64,000 bases of DNA from Pseudomonas schmalbachii (GTDB lineage Bacteria; Pseudomonadota; Gammaproteobacteria; Pseudomonadales; Pseudomonadaceae). Below, piece by piece: positions 17,537-25,529 of this stretch. How positions within the stretch are numbered: the stretch's first letter is position 1; every line of letters starts with the position of its first letter. The stretch spans positions 1-64,000 of the forward strand of contig NZ_JAELYA010000013.1 in the NCBI RefSeq assembly GCF_017589465.1, in the 5' to 3' direction. A model generated the notes under the pieces. It had not been told where the DNA came from, made no database searches, and worked only from the letters and a program-made list of their open reading frames with translations. A program made the translations under genes and the position numbers.

Positions 17537-18637
17537 TCAAATGACGGCGGCGACGCGTTCGGCGATGGCCAGGCTGGCGGTCAGTCCGGGGGACTCGATG
17601 CCGAACAGGTTGACCAGGCCGGGCAGGCCGTGGTCGTTGGGGGTTTGGATGAAGAAGTCGGCCGCGGGTTCCCCGGGGCCGCCGAGTTTTGGGCGGATGC
17701 CGCTGTAGCCGGGCTGCAGGCGCCGGGCGTCGAGGCCGGGGAAATAGCGGCGGATGGCCTGGGCGAAGGGCTCGCGCAACTGTTCGTCGACGCTGTAGTC
17801 GATGGCATCGAGATAGCGCACGTCGGGGCCGAAGCGCAGTTGCCCGGCGAGATCGAGGGTGGCGTGGATGCCCAGCCCGGCGGTGTTCGCCTCGGGCATC
17901 GGGTAGATCAGATGGCGGAACGGCGCGTGCCCGGAATAGGTGAAATAGCGCCCCTGGCACAGGTGCAGCGGCGGAGCGGCTGCAAGTCCATCGGTATTCG
18001 CGGCCAGTTGCTGGGCGAACAGGCCGCCGGCGTTGATCACCCGTTCGGCCTTCAGTGCGAAGGGCTCACCGACGCTGACACCTTCGGCGATCCAGCCGTC
18101 CGCCGTGCGCTGCAGGCGCTCGATGCGGGTATCCAGCACCAGTTGCGCGCCTTTGCTTTCGGCTTCGGCGAGCAGCGATTGCAGGTAGGCGTGGCTGTCG
18201 ATGATCCCGGTGCTTGGCGAGAGCAGGGCTGCGACGCCGCGTACCGCCGGTTCCAGCGCGTGCAGCCGGGCGGCATCCAGTTCCTGTAGATCGTGCACGC
18301 CGCAGGCCGTGGCGTTCGTAGCAAGGCTTTCCAGCTTGCCGCGTTCGGCGTCTTCCACGGCCACCAGCAGCTTGCCGATACGCCGGAACGGCACCTCATG
18401 GGCGGCGCACCAGGCGTACAGGCGCTCGCGGCCTTCCAGGCAGAGCCCGGCCTTCAGCGACCCGGGCGGGTAGTAGAGGCCGGCGTGGATGACTTCCGAA
18501 TTGCGGCTGGAGGTGTGGCTGCCGATCAGGCGTTCCTGCTCGACGATCAGCACGCTGCTTCCCGGGCGCGCCAGGCGAGCGGCGCAGGCCAGGCCGAGCG
18601 CGCCGGCACCGACGATCAGCAGGTCGATGCCGTCCAC
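17537..18637 (-). CDS. FAD-dependent oxidoreductase (L-2-hydroxyglutarate oxidase / DAO superfamily)
   Basis: 366 aa. An N-terminal Rossmann motif for FAD (DLLIVGAGALGLACAARLA), a glutamate binding the ribose (VLIVEQE), the segment SSRNSEVIHAGLYYPPGSLK and the terminal FAD contact (LFGIESPGLTASLAIAE) match the LhgO/L2HGDH branch of the D-amino-acid-oxidase superfamily. The SSRNSEVIHAG motif favours a hydroxy-acid rather than an amino-acid substrate, but the true substrate is unproven. Downstream of panZ on the same strand with a gap of 3 bp, so co-transcribed. Confidence 0.85.
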   Translation of the reverse strand: MDGIDLLIVGAGALGLACAARLARPGSSVLIVEQERLIGSHTSSRNSEVIHAGLYYPPGSLKAGLCLEGRERLYAWCAAHEVPFRRIGKLLVAVEDAERGKLESLATNATACGVHDLQELDAARLHALEPAVRGVAALLSPSTGIIDSHAYLQSLLAEAESKGAQLVLDTRIERLQRTADGWIAEGVSVGEPFALKAERVINAGGLFAQQLAANTDGLAAAPPLHLCQGRYFTYSGHAPFRHLIYPMPEANTAGLGIHATLDLAGQLRFGPDVRYLDAIDYSVDEQLREPFAQAIRRYFPGLDARRLQPGYSGIRPKLGGPGEPAADFFIQTPNDHGLPGLVNLFGIESPGLTASLAIAERVAAVI

Positions 18638-18640
18638 GGC

Positions 18641-19039
18641 TCAGTATTGCTCCAGCGGCAGGTGCGCCTTGGCGGCCAGGGCCTGGGCTTCCAGATGACC
18701 GGCGGGCGCCTGCAGGTGCAGCGGCTTGCCGGCTTCGCTGGCCAGGCGCTGCGCTTCGTCGAGCAGGCGGCGGCCGACGCCGCGTCCACGGGTGACCTTG
18801 CGCACGCACAGGCGCGACAGGCGCCAGGCGTCGTCATCGCATTGCAGCCAGGCGGCGCCGAGCAGGCGGTCGTTGAAGCGCCCGCCGAGCAGCCGGCCGT
18901 CGCGCAGCCCGGCTTCCACCAGCGCGGCCGCGTCGGCATGCGGGGCGAGCAGCCAGTCCGGCGCATCGGCGTAGATCTTCAGCAGGTCCTGGCGGTCCTG
19001 TTCGGAAGGCTGGGGCAGCGTGGTGACAATGACGGGCAT
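18641..19039 (-). CDS. panZ: PanZ/PanM-like GNAT domain protein
   Basis: 132 aa from ATG 19039 with GAGGAG upstream; the frame extends further but unsupported. A compact GNAT fold with the acetyl-CoA binding loop [20 protein letters not shown]. It resembles PanZ, the acetyl-CoA sensor that triggers maturation of aspartate decarboxylase PanD and so controls beta-alanine and CoA synthesis. The name is a family-level inference, as no panD is in the window. Divergent from hisB. Confidence 0.7.
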   Translation of the reverse strand: MPVIVTTLPQPSEQDRQDLLKIYADAPDWLLAPHADAAALVEAGLRDGRLLGGRFNDRLLGAAWLQCDDDAWRLSRLCVRKVTRGRGVGRRLLDEAQRLASEAGKPLHLQAPAGHLEAQALAAKAHLPLEQY

Positions 19040-19138
19040 GGCGGACTCCTCGACTCGGGCCGGCAAGTGTAAGGAACCGGGCGCCCTGCCGGCCAGCTTG
19101 CCGACCGCCGCCGGTAGCCGCGTCCGGCCCGGCGCGCC

Positions 19139-19191
19139 TATAATGCCCGCCCTTCTTATAATTACGTGCAGTGTTAGCTGTGGAGCTGGTG
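19139..19191 (+). promoter_or_regulatory. Probable his promoter and leader
   Basis: TATAAT at 19139-19144 and a second -10-like TTATAAT a few bases on (about 19157), 25-50 bp upstream of the hisB ATG. No clear -35 and no histidine-rich leader peptide are seen, so attenuation of the enteric type is not supported. Confidence 0.4.
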
Positions 19192-19785
19192 ATGGCCGAA
19201 CGCAAGGCATCCGTCGCGCGCGACACCCTGGAAACCCAGATCAAGGTTTCCATCGACCTGGATGGAACCGGCAAGGCCCGGTTCGATACCGGGGTTCCGT
19301 TCCTCGAGCACATGATGGACCAGATCGCCCGCCACGGCCTGATCGACCTGGACATCGAGTGCAAGGGCGACCTGCACATCGACGACCACCATACCGTCGA
19401 GGATATCGGCATCACCCTCGGCCAGGCCTTCGCCAAGGCCATCGGCGACAAGAAGGGCATCCGCCGTTACGGCCATGCCTACGTGCCGCTGGACGAGGCG
19501 CTGTCGCGCGTGGTGATCGACTTCTCCGGTCGCCCGGGCCTGCAGATGCACGTGCCGTACACCCGCGCCAGCGTCGGCGGCTTCGATGTCGACCTGTTCA
19601 TGGAGTTCTTCCAGGGCTTCGTCAACCACGCCCAGGTGACCCTGCACATCGACAACCTGCGCGGACACAACACCCACCACCAGATCGAGACCGTGTTCAA
19701 GGCCTTCGGCCGCGCGCTGCGCATGGCCATCGAGGTGGACGAGCGCATGGCCGGGCAGATGCCGTCGACCAAAGGGTGCCTCTGA
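19192..19785 (+). CDS. hisB: Imidazoleglycerol-phosphate dehydratase
   Basis: 197 aa, the stand-alone form without the histidinol-phosphatase domain found in enterics. Metal-binding motifs [21 protein letters not shown] and GHNTHHQIE are intact. It catalyses the dehydration of imidazole glycerol phosphate in histidine synthesis. ATG 19192 follows GGAG and gives the normal family length. hisH starts within its stop codon (TGATG). Confidence 0.98.
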   Translation: MAERKASVARDTLETQIKVSIDLDGTGKARFDTGVPFLEHMMDQIARHGLIDLDIECKGDLHIDDHHTVEDIGITLGQAFAKAIGDKKGIRRYGHAYVPLDEALSRVVIDFSGRPGLQMHVPYTRASVGGFDVDLFMEFFQGFVNHAQVTLHIDNLRGHNTHHQIETVFKAFGRALRMAIEVDERMAGQMPSTKGCL

Positions 19786-20423
19786 TGCAGACGGTAGCCG
19801 TCATCGACTATGGCATGGGCAACCTGCACTCGGTGTCCAAGGCGCTGGAGCATGTCGGTGCCGGCCGCGTGCTGGTGACCAGCGACGCCGCGGTGATCCG
19901 CGAGGCCGACCGCGTGGTATTCCCCGGTGTCGGCGCGATCCGCGACTGCATGGCCGAGATCAAGCGCCTCGGCTTCGACACGCTGGTCCGTGAAGTCAGC
20001 CAGGACCGTCCGTTCCTCGGCATCTGCGTCGGCATGCAGGCATTGCTGGAGCACAGCGAGGAGAACGACGGGGTCGACTGCATCGGCCTGTTCCCCGGCA
20101 AGGTGCGCTTCTTCGGCAAGGATCTGCACGAGGACGGCGAGCACCTGAAGGTGCCGCACATGGGCTGGAACCAGGTCGCGCAGTGCGTGAACCACCCGCT
20201 CTGGCACGACATCCCGGACAACGCGCGCTTCTACTTCGTGCACAGTTACTACATCGAGGCGGGCAATCCGCGCCAGGTGGTCGGCCGCGGCCACTACGGC
20301 GTCGACTTCGCCGCCGCGCTGGCCGATGGCTCGCGCTTCGCCGTGCAGTTCCACCCGGAGAAGAGCCATACCCACGGCCTGCAGTTGCTGCAGAACTTCG
20401 CCTCCTGGGACGGCCGCTGGTAA
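19785..20423 (+). CDS. hisH: Imidazole glycerol phosphate synthase, glutaminase subunit
   Basis: 212 aa. Class I glutamine amidotransferase: nucleophile Cys in FLGICVGMQ, and His and Glu in [10 protein letters not shown]. It releases ammonia from glutamine and channels it to HisF. It overlaps the hisB stop by 1 nt, so the two are coupled. Its partner hisF lies 1.1 kb downstream, after the DUF2164 gene, hisA and a repeat. Confidence 0.98.
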   Translation: MQTVAVIDYGMGNLHSVSKALEHVGAGRVLVTSDAAVIREADRVVFPGVGAIRDCMAEIKRLGFDTLVREVSQDRPFLGICVGMQALLEHSEENDGVDCIGLFPGKVRFFGKDLHEDGEHLKVPHMGWNQVAQCVNHPLWHDIPDNARFYFVHSYYIEAGNPRQVVGRGHYGVDFAAALADGSRFAVQFHPEKSHTHGLQLLQNFASWDGRW

Positions 20424-20426
20424 GCC

Positions 20427-20687
20427 ATGGCCCGCCAGAAGGACAAGCCCGCGATCCTCGAACTCGATGGCGCCCAGCGCCAGAGTGCGGCGCGGGCCAT
20501 CCAGCGTTTCCTCGAAGACCGTTTCGAGCTGGACGTGGGTGCCTTCGAGGCCGAAGAGGCGCTGGATTTCTTCATGCGCGAGTTCGGCCCGCTGTTCTAC
20601 AACAAGGCGATCTTCGATGTGCAATCTCACCTGAAAGACCGGTTCGAGAGCATCGAGAGCGACTTGTGGGCGCTCGAAAAGAGCTGA
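20427..20687 (+). CDS. DUF2164 family protein
   Basis: 86 aa, matching the DUF2164 family ([39 protein letters not shown]). Function unknown. It starts 3 bp after hisH and is part of the his operon. The family is often found here in pseudomonads, which hints at a role linked to histidine synthesis or simply co-transcription. Confidence 0.88.
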   Translation: MARQKDKPAILELDGAQRQSAARAIQRFLEDRFELDVGAFEAEEALDFFMREFGPLFYNKAIFDVQSHLKDRFESIESDLWALEKS

Positions 20688-20724
20688 CTCCCCCAATTTC
20701 AACGACTTTGAGCAGGTTCAACCG

Positions 20725-21462
20725 ATGCTGATCATCCCCGCTATCGATCTGAAAGACGGCGCCTGTGTGCGCCTGCGCCAGGGCCTGATGGAAGACGCCA
20801 CGGTGTTTTCCGACGACCCGGTGGCCATGGCTGCCAAGTGGGTCGAGGGCGGCTGCCGCCGTCTGCACCTGGTCGACCTGAACGGCGCCTTCGAAGGCAA
20901 GCCGGTGAACGGCGAGGTGGTCACCGCCATCGCCAAGCGCTATCCGAACCTGCCGATCCAGATCGGCGGCGGCATTCGTTCGCTGGAAACCATCGAGCAC
21001 TACGTCCGCGCCGGCGTCAGCTACGTGATCATCGGCACCAAGGCGGTGAAGCAGCCGGAATTCGTCGGCGAAGCCTGCCGCGCCTTCCCGGGCAAGGTCA
21101 TTGTCGGCCTGGACGCGAAGGACGGCTTCGTCGCCACCGACGGCTGGGCGGAAGTCAGCGAAGTGCAGGTCATCGACCTGGCCAAGCGCTTCGAGGCCGA
21201 TGGCGTGTCGGCGATCGTCTACACCGACATCTCCAAGGACGGCATGATGCAGGGCTGCAACGTCGAAGCCACCGCCGCGCTGGCCAACGCCACGCGCATC
21301 CCGGTGATCGCTTCCGGCGGCATCCACAACCTGGGCGACATCCAGAAGCTGCTTGACGCCCGCACCCCGGGCATCATCGGCGCCATCACCGGCCGGGCCA
21401 TCTATGAAGGCACCCTGGACGTCGCCGAAGCCCAGGCGCTGTGCGACAGCTTCAAGGGCTGA
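20725..21462 (+). CDS. hisA: ProFAR isomerase
   Basis: 245 aa TIM barrel. It opens the ribose ring of ProFAR to PRFAR. Key features are the catalytic Asp in [10 protein letters not shown], the phosphate-binding [13 protein letters not shown], and the second-half Asp in [12 protein letters not shown] followed by [10 protein letters not shown]. The two half-barrels are visibly repeated, as usual. A 69-bp palindromic repeat separates it from hisF. Confidence 0.98.
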   Translation: MLIIPAIDLKDGACVRLRQGLMEDATVFSDDPVAMAAKWVEGGCRRLHLVDLNGAFEGKPVNGEVVTAIAKRYPNLPIQIGGGIRSLETIEHYVRAGVSYVIIGTKAVKQPEFVGEACRAFPGKVIVGLDAKDGFVATDGWAEVSEVQVIDLAKRFEADGVSAIVYTDISKDGMMQGCNVEATAALANATRIPVIASGGIHNLGDIQKLLDARTPGIIGAITGRAIYEGTLDVAEAQALCDSFKG

Positions 21463-21469
21463 GTTCAGG

Positions 21470-21538
21470 GTAGGGTGGAAAACCGCGAAGCGTTTTCCAC
21501 CAATCGATGGTGGACAAGCAGAGCGTTGTCCACCCTAC
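21470..21538. repeat. Palindromic repeat between hisA and hisF
   Basis: Begins GTAGGGTGG and ends CCACCCTAC, with an internal GTGGAAAA...TTTTCCAC hairpin and a second hairpin TGGACAA...TTGTCCA. A partial copy lies near 6949-6979. It sits inside the his operon and could modulate mRNA stability or hisF expression. Confidence 0.8.
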
Positions 21539-21558
21539 AGAATTGCGAGAGCACCACT

Positions 21559-22329
21559 ATGGCACTGGCAAAACGCATCATCCCCTGCCTCGACGTGGAC
21601 AACGGCCGCGTGGTGAAGGGCGTCAAGTTCGAGAACATCCGCGATGCCGGCGACCCGGTGGAAATCGCCCGCCGCTACGATGAGCAGGGCGCCGACGAGA
21701 TCACCTTCCTCGACATCACCGCCAGCGTCGATGGCCGCGACACCACGCTGCACACCGTCGAGCGCATGGCCAGCCAGGTGTTCATCCCGCTGACCGTCGG
21801 CGGCGGCGTGCGCACGGTGCAGGACATCCGCAACCTGCTCAATGCCGGTGCGGACAAGGTCTCGATCAACACCGCCGCGGTGTTCAACCCGGAATTCGTC
21901 GGCGAGGCTGCCGCGCGTTTCGGCTCGCAGTGCATCGTCGTCGCCATCGATGCGAAGAAGGTTTCCGGCCCCGGCGAAACGCCGCGCTGGGAAATCTTCA
22001 CCCACGGCGGCCGCAAGCCCACCGGGCTGGACGCGGTGGAGTGGGCGAAGAAGATGGAAGGCCTGGGCGCCGGTGAAATCCTCCTGACCAGCATGGACCA
22101 GGACGGCGTGAAGAGCGGCTACGACCTCGGCGTGACCCGCGCCATCAGCGAGGCGGTGAGCGTGCCGGTGATCGCTTCCGGCGGCGTCGGCAACCTGCAG
22201 CACCTGGCCGACGGCATCATCGAGGGCAAGGCCGACGCGGTGCTGGCGGCGAGCATCTTCCACTTCGGCGAATACACCGTTCCCGAAGCCAAGGCCTACC
22301 TGGCCAGCCGCGGCATCGTGGTGCGCTGA
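21559..22329 (+). CDS. hisF: Imidazole glycerol phosphate synthase, cyclase subunit
   Basis: 256 aa TIM barrel. ATG 21559 ([20 protein letters not shown]) is the family start, although only a weak GCGAGAG precedes it. Catalytic Asp residues lie in CLDVDNG and [15 protein letters not shown], and phosphate sites in [10 protein letters not shown] and [11 protein letters not shown]. With HisH it makes IGP and AICAR from PRFAR. Last his gene of this cluster. Confidence 0.98.
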   Translation: MALAKRIIPCLDVDNGRVVKGVKFENIRDAGDPVEIARRYDEQGADEITFLDITASVDGRDTTLHTVERMASQVFIPLTVGGGVRTVQDIRNLLNAGADKVSINTAAVFNPEFVGEAAARFGSQCIVVAIDAKKVSGPGETPRWEIFTHGGRKPTGLDAVEWAKKMEGLGAGEILLTSMDQDGVKSGYDLGVTRAISEAVSVPVIASGGVGNLQHLADGIIEGKADAVLAASIFHFGEYTVPEAKAYLASRGIVVR

Positions 22330-22358
22330 GCGCCCATCCGCGATCCGCTGTTCCCCTC

Positions 22359-22412
22359 CCGATCCCGCGGCTCTGGCTCGCGGGATCGGGAACGTGCACC
22401 AAGCACGTTTCT
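22359..22412 (+). terminator. Two consecutive hairpins after hisF
   Basis: Arms CCGATCCCGCG / CGCGGGATCGG (22359-22389), then ACGTGC-ACCAA-GCACGT (22392-22408) followed by TTCTT. Probably the end of the his operon. Confidence 0.6.
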
Positions 22413-22542
22413 TGCGTTGAAACACATCGAAGCAGAGATGGCCTTCGGCTATTCTGCTTCGGTACGCGCAAGATTTTCTGACGCCAGATTTGCGTCACCT
22501 CCTGCGCCTTCCCGAAAACTCGAATAATTCAGGAAATTGCCA

Positions 22543-23298
22543 ATGCTGAAACGCACATTGCTTGCGTGGGTGAGTTGTACCTTGTTGTTGGCCAGCGGCG
22601 CGCGTGCCGAGGTGGACCCGGACTACAGCATGGTGCTGCTGACCGAGAACTTCCCGCCGTACAACATGGCGATCAACGGCAAGAATTTCGCACAGGAAGA
22701 CAACATCGACGGCATAGCCGTGGATGTCGTGCAGGAAATGTTCAAGCGCGCCGGGATCAAGTACAGCCTGACCCTGCGCTTCCCCTGGGACCGCATCTAC
22801 AACCTGGCGCTGGAAAAGCCCGGCTACGGCGTGTTCGTCACCTCCCGCCTGCCCGAGCGCGAGGCGCTGTTCAAGTGGATCGGCCCGATCGGCCCGGACG
22901 ACTGGGTGCTGCTGGCCAAGGGCGACAGCAAGATCGGCGTGAACAGCCTGGACGAGGCCAAGCAGTACAAGATCGGCGCCTACAAGGGCGATGCGATCGC
23001 CGAGTTCCTCGGCAAGCGCGGCTTCGATCCGGTGCTGGCGCTGCGAGACCAGGAAAACGCCGGCAAGCTGGACAAGGGCCAGATCGATCTCTGGGCCAGC
23101 GGCGACCCGGCCGGCCGCTACCTGGCCAAGCAGGAAGGCATCAGCGGCCTGAAGACCGTGCTGCGCTTCAACACCGGCCAGCTCTACCTGGCGCTCAACC
23201 GCGAGACTCCCGACGAGGTGGTCAGCAAGCTGCAGGGTGCGCTCGATCAGATGCGCTCCGAGGGGTATGTCGATCAGGTGCTGGGCAGTTATCTCTGA
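22543..23298 (+). CDS. Periplasmic substrate-binding protein (solute-binding family 3 type)
   Basis: 251 aa. ATG 22543 has AGGAAA upstream. Signal peptide MLKRTLLAWVSCTLLLASGA with cleavage probably after ARA. The body (LTENFPPYNMAINGK, IAVDVVQEMFKRAGI, LPEREALFKWIGPI) belongs to the bacterial extracellular solute-binding family 3, of a type usually found without transporter genes next door, as here. Such proteins may feed a distant ABC system or a sensor. Ligand unknown. Confidence 0.85.
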   Translation: MLKRTLLAWVSCTLLLASGARAEVDPDYSMVLLTENFPPYNMAINGKNFAQEDNIDGIAVDVVQEMFKRAGIKYSLTLRFPWDRIYNLALEKPGYGVFVTSRLPEREALFKWIGPIGPDDWVLLAKGDSKIGVNSLDEAKQYKIGAYKGDAIAEFLGKRGFDPVLALRDQENAGKLDKGQIDLWASGDPAGRYLAKQEGISGLKTVLRFNTGQLYLALNRETPDEVVSKLQGALDQMRSEGYVDQVLGSYL

Positions 23299-23314
23299 TA
23301 GTCGGGCATTTGAG

Positions 23315-23368
23315 GTAGGGCGGGTGCAACCCGCCAGGCTGCATTGTGGCGGGTTGCACCCGCCCTAC
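23315..23368. repeat. Perfect inverted repeat, GTAGGGCGGGTGCAACCCGCC type
   Basis: Perfect 22-bp arms beginning GTAGGGCGGGTGCAACC and ending GGTTGCACCCGCCCTAC, separated by 10 bp, just after the binding-protein gene. It may act as a terminator. Related GTAGGGCGGGTT(T)CACCCGCCC pieces lie near 31234-31256 and 35294. Confidence 0.8.
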
Positions 23369-23457
23369 CACTGAACCCGCCCCGCGAAGCCCGACGCGAT
23401 ATCGTTGGGCTTCACTGCGTTCAGCGCCAACCTACGGACTGCGCCCGCCCTGCCCCT

Positions 23458-23520
23458 GTAGGAGCGAGCTCTGCTCGCGAAGCTTTTGACTTTGCCGTTT
23501 TTCGCGAGCAGAGCTCGCTC
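23458..23520. repeat. REP-type palindrome interrupted at its right edge by the IS110 element
   Basis: GTAGGAGCGAGCTCTGCTCG at the left and CGAGCAGAGCTCGCTC at the right form the inverted pair. An uninterrupted copy at 48398-48463 ends GCTCGCTCCTAC. Here the IS starts after GCTCGCTC-CT, and the missing ...CTACAA continues at 24746. The half repeat at 23404-23434 (GTTGGGCTTC...CCAACCTAC) is another family just upstream. Confidence 0.85.
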
Positions 23521-23524
23521 CTTG

Positions 23525-23735
23525 TATGTCGACTAGCCCGCATCAGTGGGCGATAGTCTCCGACTGATCATCGGAAGGAGGGCCTGGAAGACGACTCGCT
23601 CCTTAGGCTTCGAGCCTGCATCGTAGATAGCGCTCCGGCCCTCCGCACTCACCCAGTGAATCCGAACGGTATCTTGAGCCCGCATTACGCGAGAGCTCGT
23701 ATTGGCAAGGTTGGATCGGGTGTAGTGATGATCGA
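23525..23735 (+). ncRNA. Candidate IS110 bridge RNA
   Basis: Two stem-bounded loops. Target loop: outer stem GGAGGGCC (23577-23584) with GGCCCTCC (23637-23644), perfect over 8 bp; left guide CTCGCTCCT (23595-23603), identical to the insertion site in the REP; inner hairpin AGGCT-TCG-AGCCT (23605-23617); right guide GTAG (23623-23626), the complement of the CTAC right half-site. Donor loop: outer stem CACCC (23650-23654) with GGGTG (23718-23722), plus ATCC/GGAT; left guide ACGGTATCTTG (23666-23676), identical to the junction an excised circle would form (right end ACGGTAT, core CT, left end TG); right guide CAAG (23706-23709), complementary to CTTG. A 5' hairpin GCCC...GGGC (near 23536-23551) precedes these. 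RNA ends are estimates. Confidence 0.78.
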
Positions 23736-23759
23736 CGAGCATTCATTGAGGAGGACCCT

Positions 23760-24734
23760 ATGCCCATCGTTGTCGGCGTTGATATTGCCAAACGGACATT
23801 CGATATCGCCCTGCTGCAAGCCAATGGCAAATACCGCACCAAGGGCAACCTGAGCAATGATCCGGCTGGTTTCAGGGAGTTTACCCAGTGGCTGGAAAAA
23901 TATGCCGAGCCGGGGGCCTGGGTCGTTATGGAGGCGACCAACGTGTACCACGAAGCCCTCGCCGATCATCTGGTGGGGCTGGGTTATCGGCTGTGCGTGG
24001 TCAATCCGGCGCGGATCGCCAGCTATGCACAAAGCCAACTGCAGCGGGTGAAGACCGACAAGGTCGATGCCAAGCTGATGGCGCTGTTTGGTACGCGGCA
24101 CATCGACGAACTGCAGCCCTGGCAACCCGAGCCGCCGGCCCGGCGGCGCCTGCGCGCCCTGGTACGGCGCTACGAAGAGCTCAAGGAGCTCTACCGGATG
24201 GAAAGCAACCGCCTGGACACGGCCGAGTCCAGCGTCAAGGAATCGATCCTTTCGGTGATGACCCACTTGGAGCGGCAGATCGACCAGACCCTGAAAGCAA
24301 TCCAGGAACAGATCGACGACGATCCTGACCTGCGCGGCAAGCGCGATCTACTGGTGAGCATCGACGGTATCAGCGACAAGACCGCTGCCTTGTTGCTGGC
24401 GGAGTTGGGCGACCTCTCGCGGTTCGACAATGCGCGTGCCGTCGTCGCCTTTGCCGGCCTGAATCCACGCCTACAGCAATCCGGTAGCCACCAGGGGCAG
24501 GTGCGGATCTCCCGCATGGGCTCGGCCAGGCTGCGGGCCGGCCTGTACATGCCGGCCATGTGCGCGATGCTGCACAACGCAGCGGTAAAAGCCCTGCGCC
24601 TACGTCTGCAAGAGAACGGAAAAACCGGCAAGCAAATCATCTGCGCTGCTATGCGCAAGCTGCTCCATATCGCCTATGGCGTTCTCAAATCAGGCCAGCC
24701 CTTCAAGGCAGAACTGGCCTTGCCCGCTCGCTAG
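23760..24734 (+). CDS. IS110-family transposase (DEDD and serine recombinase)
   Basis: 324 aa, intact. The N-terminal RuvC-like DEDD domain shows Asp in VGVDIAKRTFD, Glu in VVMEATNVYHE and the paired Asp in VKTDKVDAKLMA. The C-terminal Tnp20 domain (SIDGISDKTAALLLAELG, AFAGLNPRLQQSGS) carries the serine nucleophile in QSGSHQG. A coiled-coil linker of about 70 residues joins them (near residues 125-195). ATG 23760 follows GAGGAGG. The protein works with the bridge RNA encoded just upstream to recombine donor and target. Confidence 0.95.
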   Translation: MPIVVGVDIAKRTFDIALLQANGKYRTKGNLSNDPAGFREFTQWLEKYAEPGAWVVMEATNVYHEALADHLVGLGYRLCVVNPARIASYAQSQLQRVKTDKVDAKLMALFGTRHIDELQPWQPEPPARRRLRALVRRYEELKELYRMESNRLDTAESSVKESILSVMTHLERQIDQTLKAIQEQIDDDPDLRGKRDLLVSIDGISDKTAALLLAELGDLSRFDNARAVVAFAGLNPRLQQSGSHQGQVRISRMGSARLRAGLYMPAMCAMLHNAAVKALRLRLQENGKTGKQIICAAMRKLLHIAYGVLKSGQPFKAELALPAR

Positions 24735-24767
24735 AGACACGGTATCTACAACATGTCGGGGCGCTTC

Positions 24768-25526
24768 TCAGCGATAGATCCCATTCTTCCCATGCGCCGC
24801 CATCGCCCGGTTGGCGCGCACGGCGATCAGTGGCAGCGGCTCGATCAGCTCGATACCGGCCGCCTTCAGGCCTGGCAGTTCGCGGGCGAGTACGCGCAGG
24901 GTGGCGGGTTTCGGGTGGCCGATCAGCACCGCCGAGCCCTGCCGGCGGGCGAGGGCGATGCCGGCCTGCAGCTGGCGCGCGACTGCTTCCTCGCTGGGGT
25001 CGTCATCCAGGAAAACATCGCGGGAAAGGCTCGCCAGCTGGGCCTTCTGCGCTTCCGCTGCGGCCACGGTGGCGGCGCTGGTGCGGCTGTCGAGGAAGAA
25101 CAGGTGGCGCTGATGCAGGCTCTCCATCAGCCAGCTCATGGCCGGGCGGTCGCTGGTCATGCGGCTGCCTTCATGGTTGTTCACCCCTTGCACGTAGGGC
25201 ACTGCGGCTAGCGCCTTGTCCAGCCGCCGCTGCAGTTCTTCGCGGGGGAGTCCGGGGCGCCAGGCGTAGGGGCCTTCGGCCGGGTCCATCGGCAGGTGCA
25301 GGAGTACCGTGCGTCCGCGCCGATGTGCCTCGCGGGCCAGTTCGGCGGCGTGCGGGGTGTCCGGCAGGATGGCCAGGGCCACGGCCGGTGGCAGCTCGAA
25401 GATGCGGCGGTCGCGTTCGAGGTTCTGCCCGAGATCGTCGATGACGATGCTGAGTAGCGGCGGCTGCGCAGCCTGCGCCTGGCACAGCGTGGCGGCCAGG
25501 AGCAGGCCGAGCCATGCCAGGCGCAT
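24768..25526 (-). CDS. Divergent polysaccharide deacetylase family protein
   Basis: 252 aa with a signal peptide (MRLAWLGLLLAATLCQAQA). The fold family (YibQ-like) is marked by LLSIVIDDLGQNLERDR, LALAILPDTPHAAELAREA-type segments, HLPMDP, GVNNHEGSRMT and LIGHPKPAT. It is a periplasmic hydrolase-like protein, commonly last in a gpmI-envC-ctpA-linked operon, as here, with 3 bp to ctpA. Biochemical role unknown. The IS110 element sits just past its stop without disrupting it. Confidence 0.9.
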   Translation of the reverse strand: MRLAWLGLLLAATLCQAQAAQPPLLSIVIDDLGQNLERDRRIFELPPAVALAILPDTPHAAELAREAHRRGRTVLLHLPMDPAEGPYAWRPGLPREELQRRLDKALAAVPYVQGVNNHEGSRMTSDRPAMSWLMESLHQRHLFFLDSRTSAATVAAAEAQKAQLASLSRDVFLDDDPSEEAVARQLQAGIALARRQGSAVLIGHPKPATLRVLARELPGLKAAGIELIEPLPLIAVRANRAMAAHGKNGIYR

Positions 25527-25529
25527 CGG

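Larger units (their letters stand above)
23523..24745 (+). mobile_element. IS110-family insertion sequence in a REP repeat
   Basis: About 1.22 kb. Ends were placed by comparing the interrupted REP with the intact copy at 48.4 kb: GCTCGCTC-CT lies on the left and CT-ACAACA on the right, so a CT dinucleotide (23521-23522 and 24746-24747) is the exchanged core. There are no terminal inverted repeats, as usual for IS110. The transposase is preceded by a 237-bp non-coding left end with a bridge-RNA-like layout and followed by a very short right end, the arrangement of the IS110 subgroup rather than IS1111. Confidence 0.85.

Noticed and set aside
23760..24734. IS1111-subgroup assignment for the insertion sequence
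   Set aside because: There are no sub-terminal inverted repeats, and the long non-coding end is upstream of the transposase rather than downstream, which fits the IS110 subgroup.
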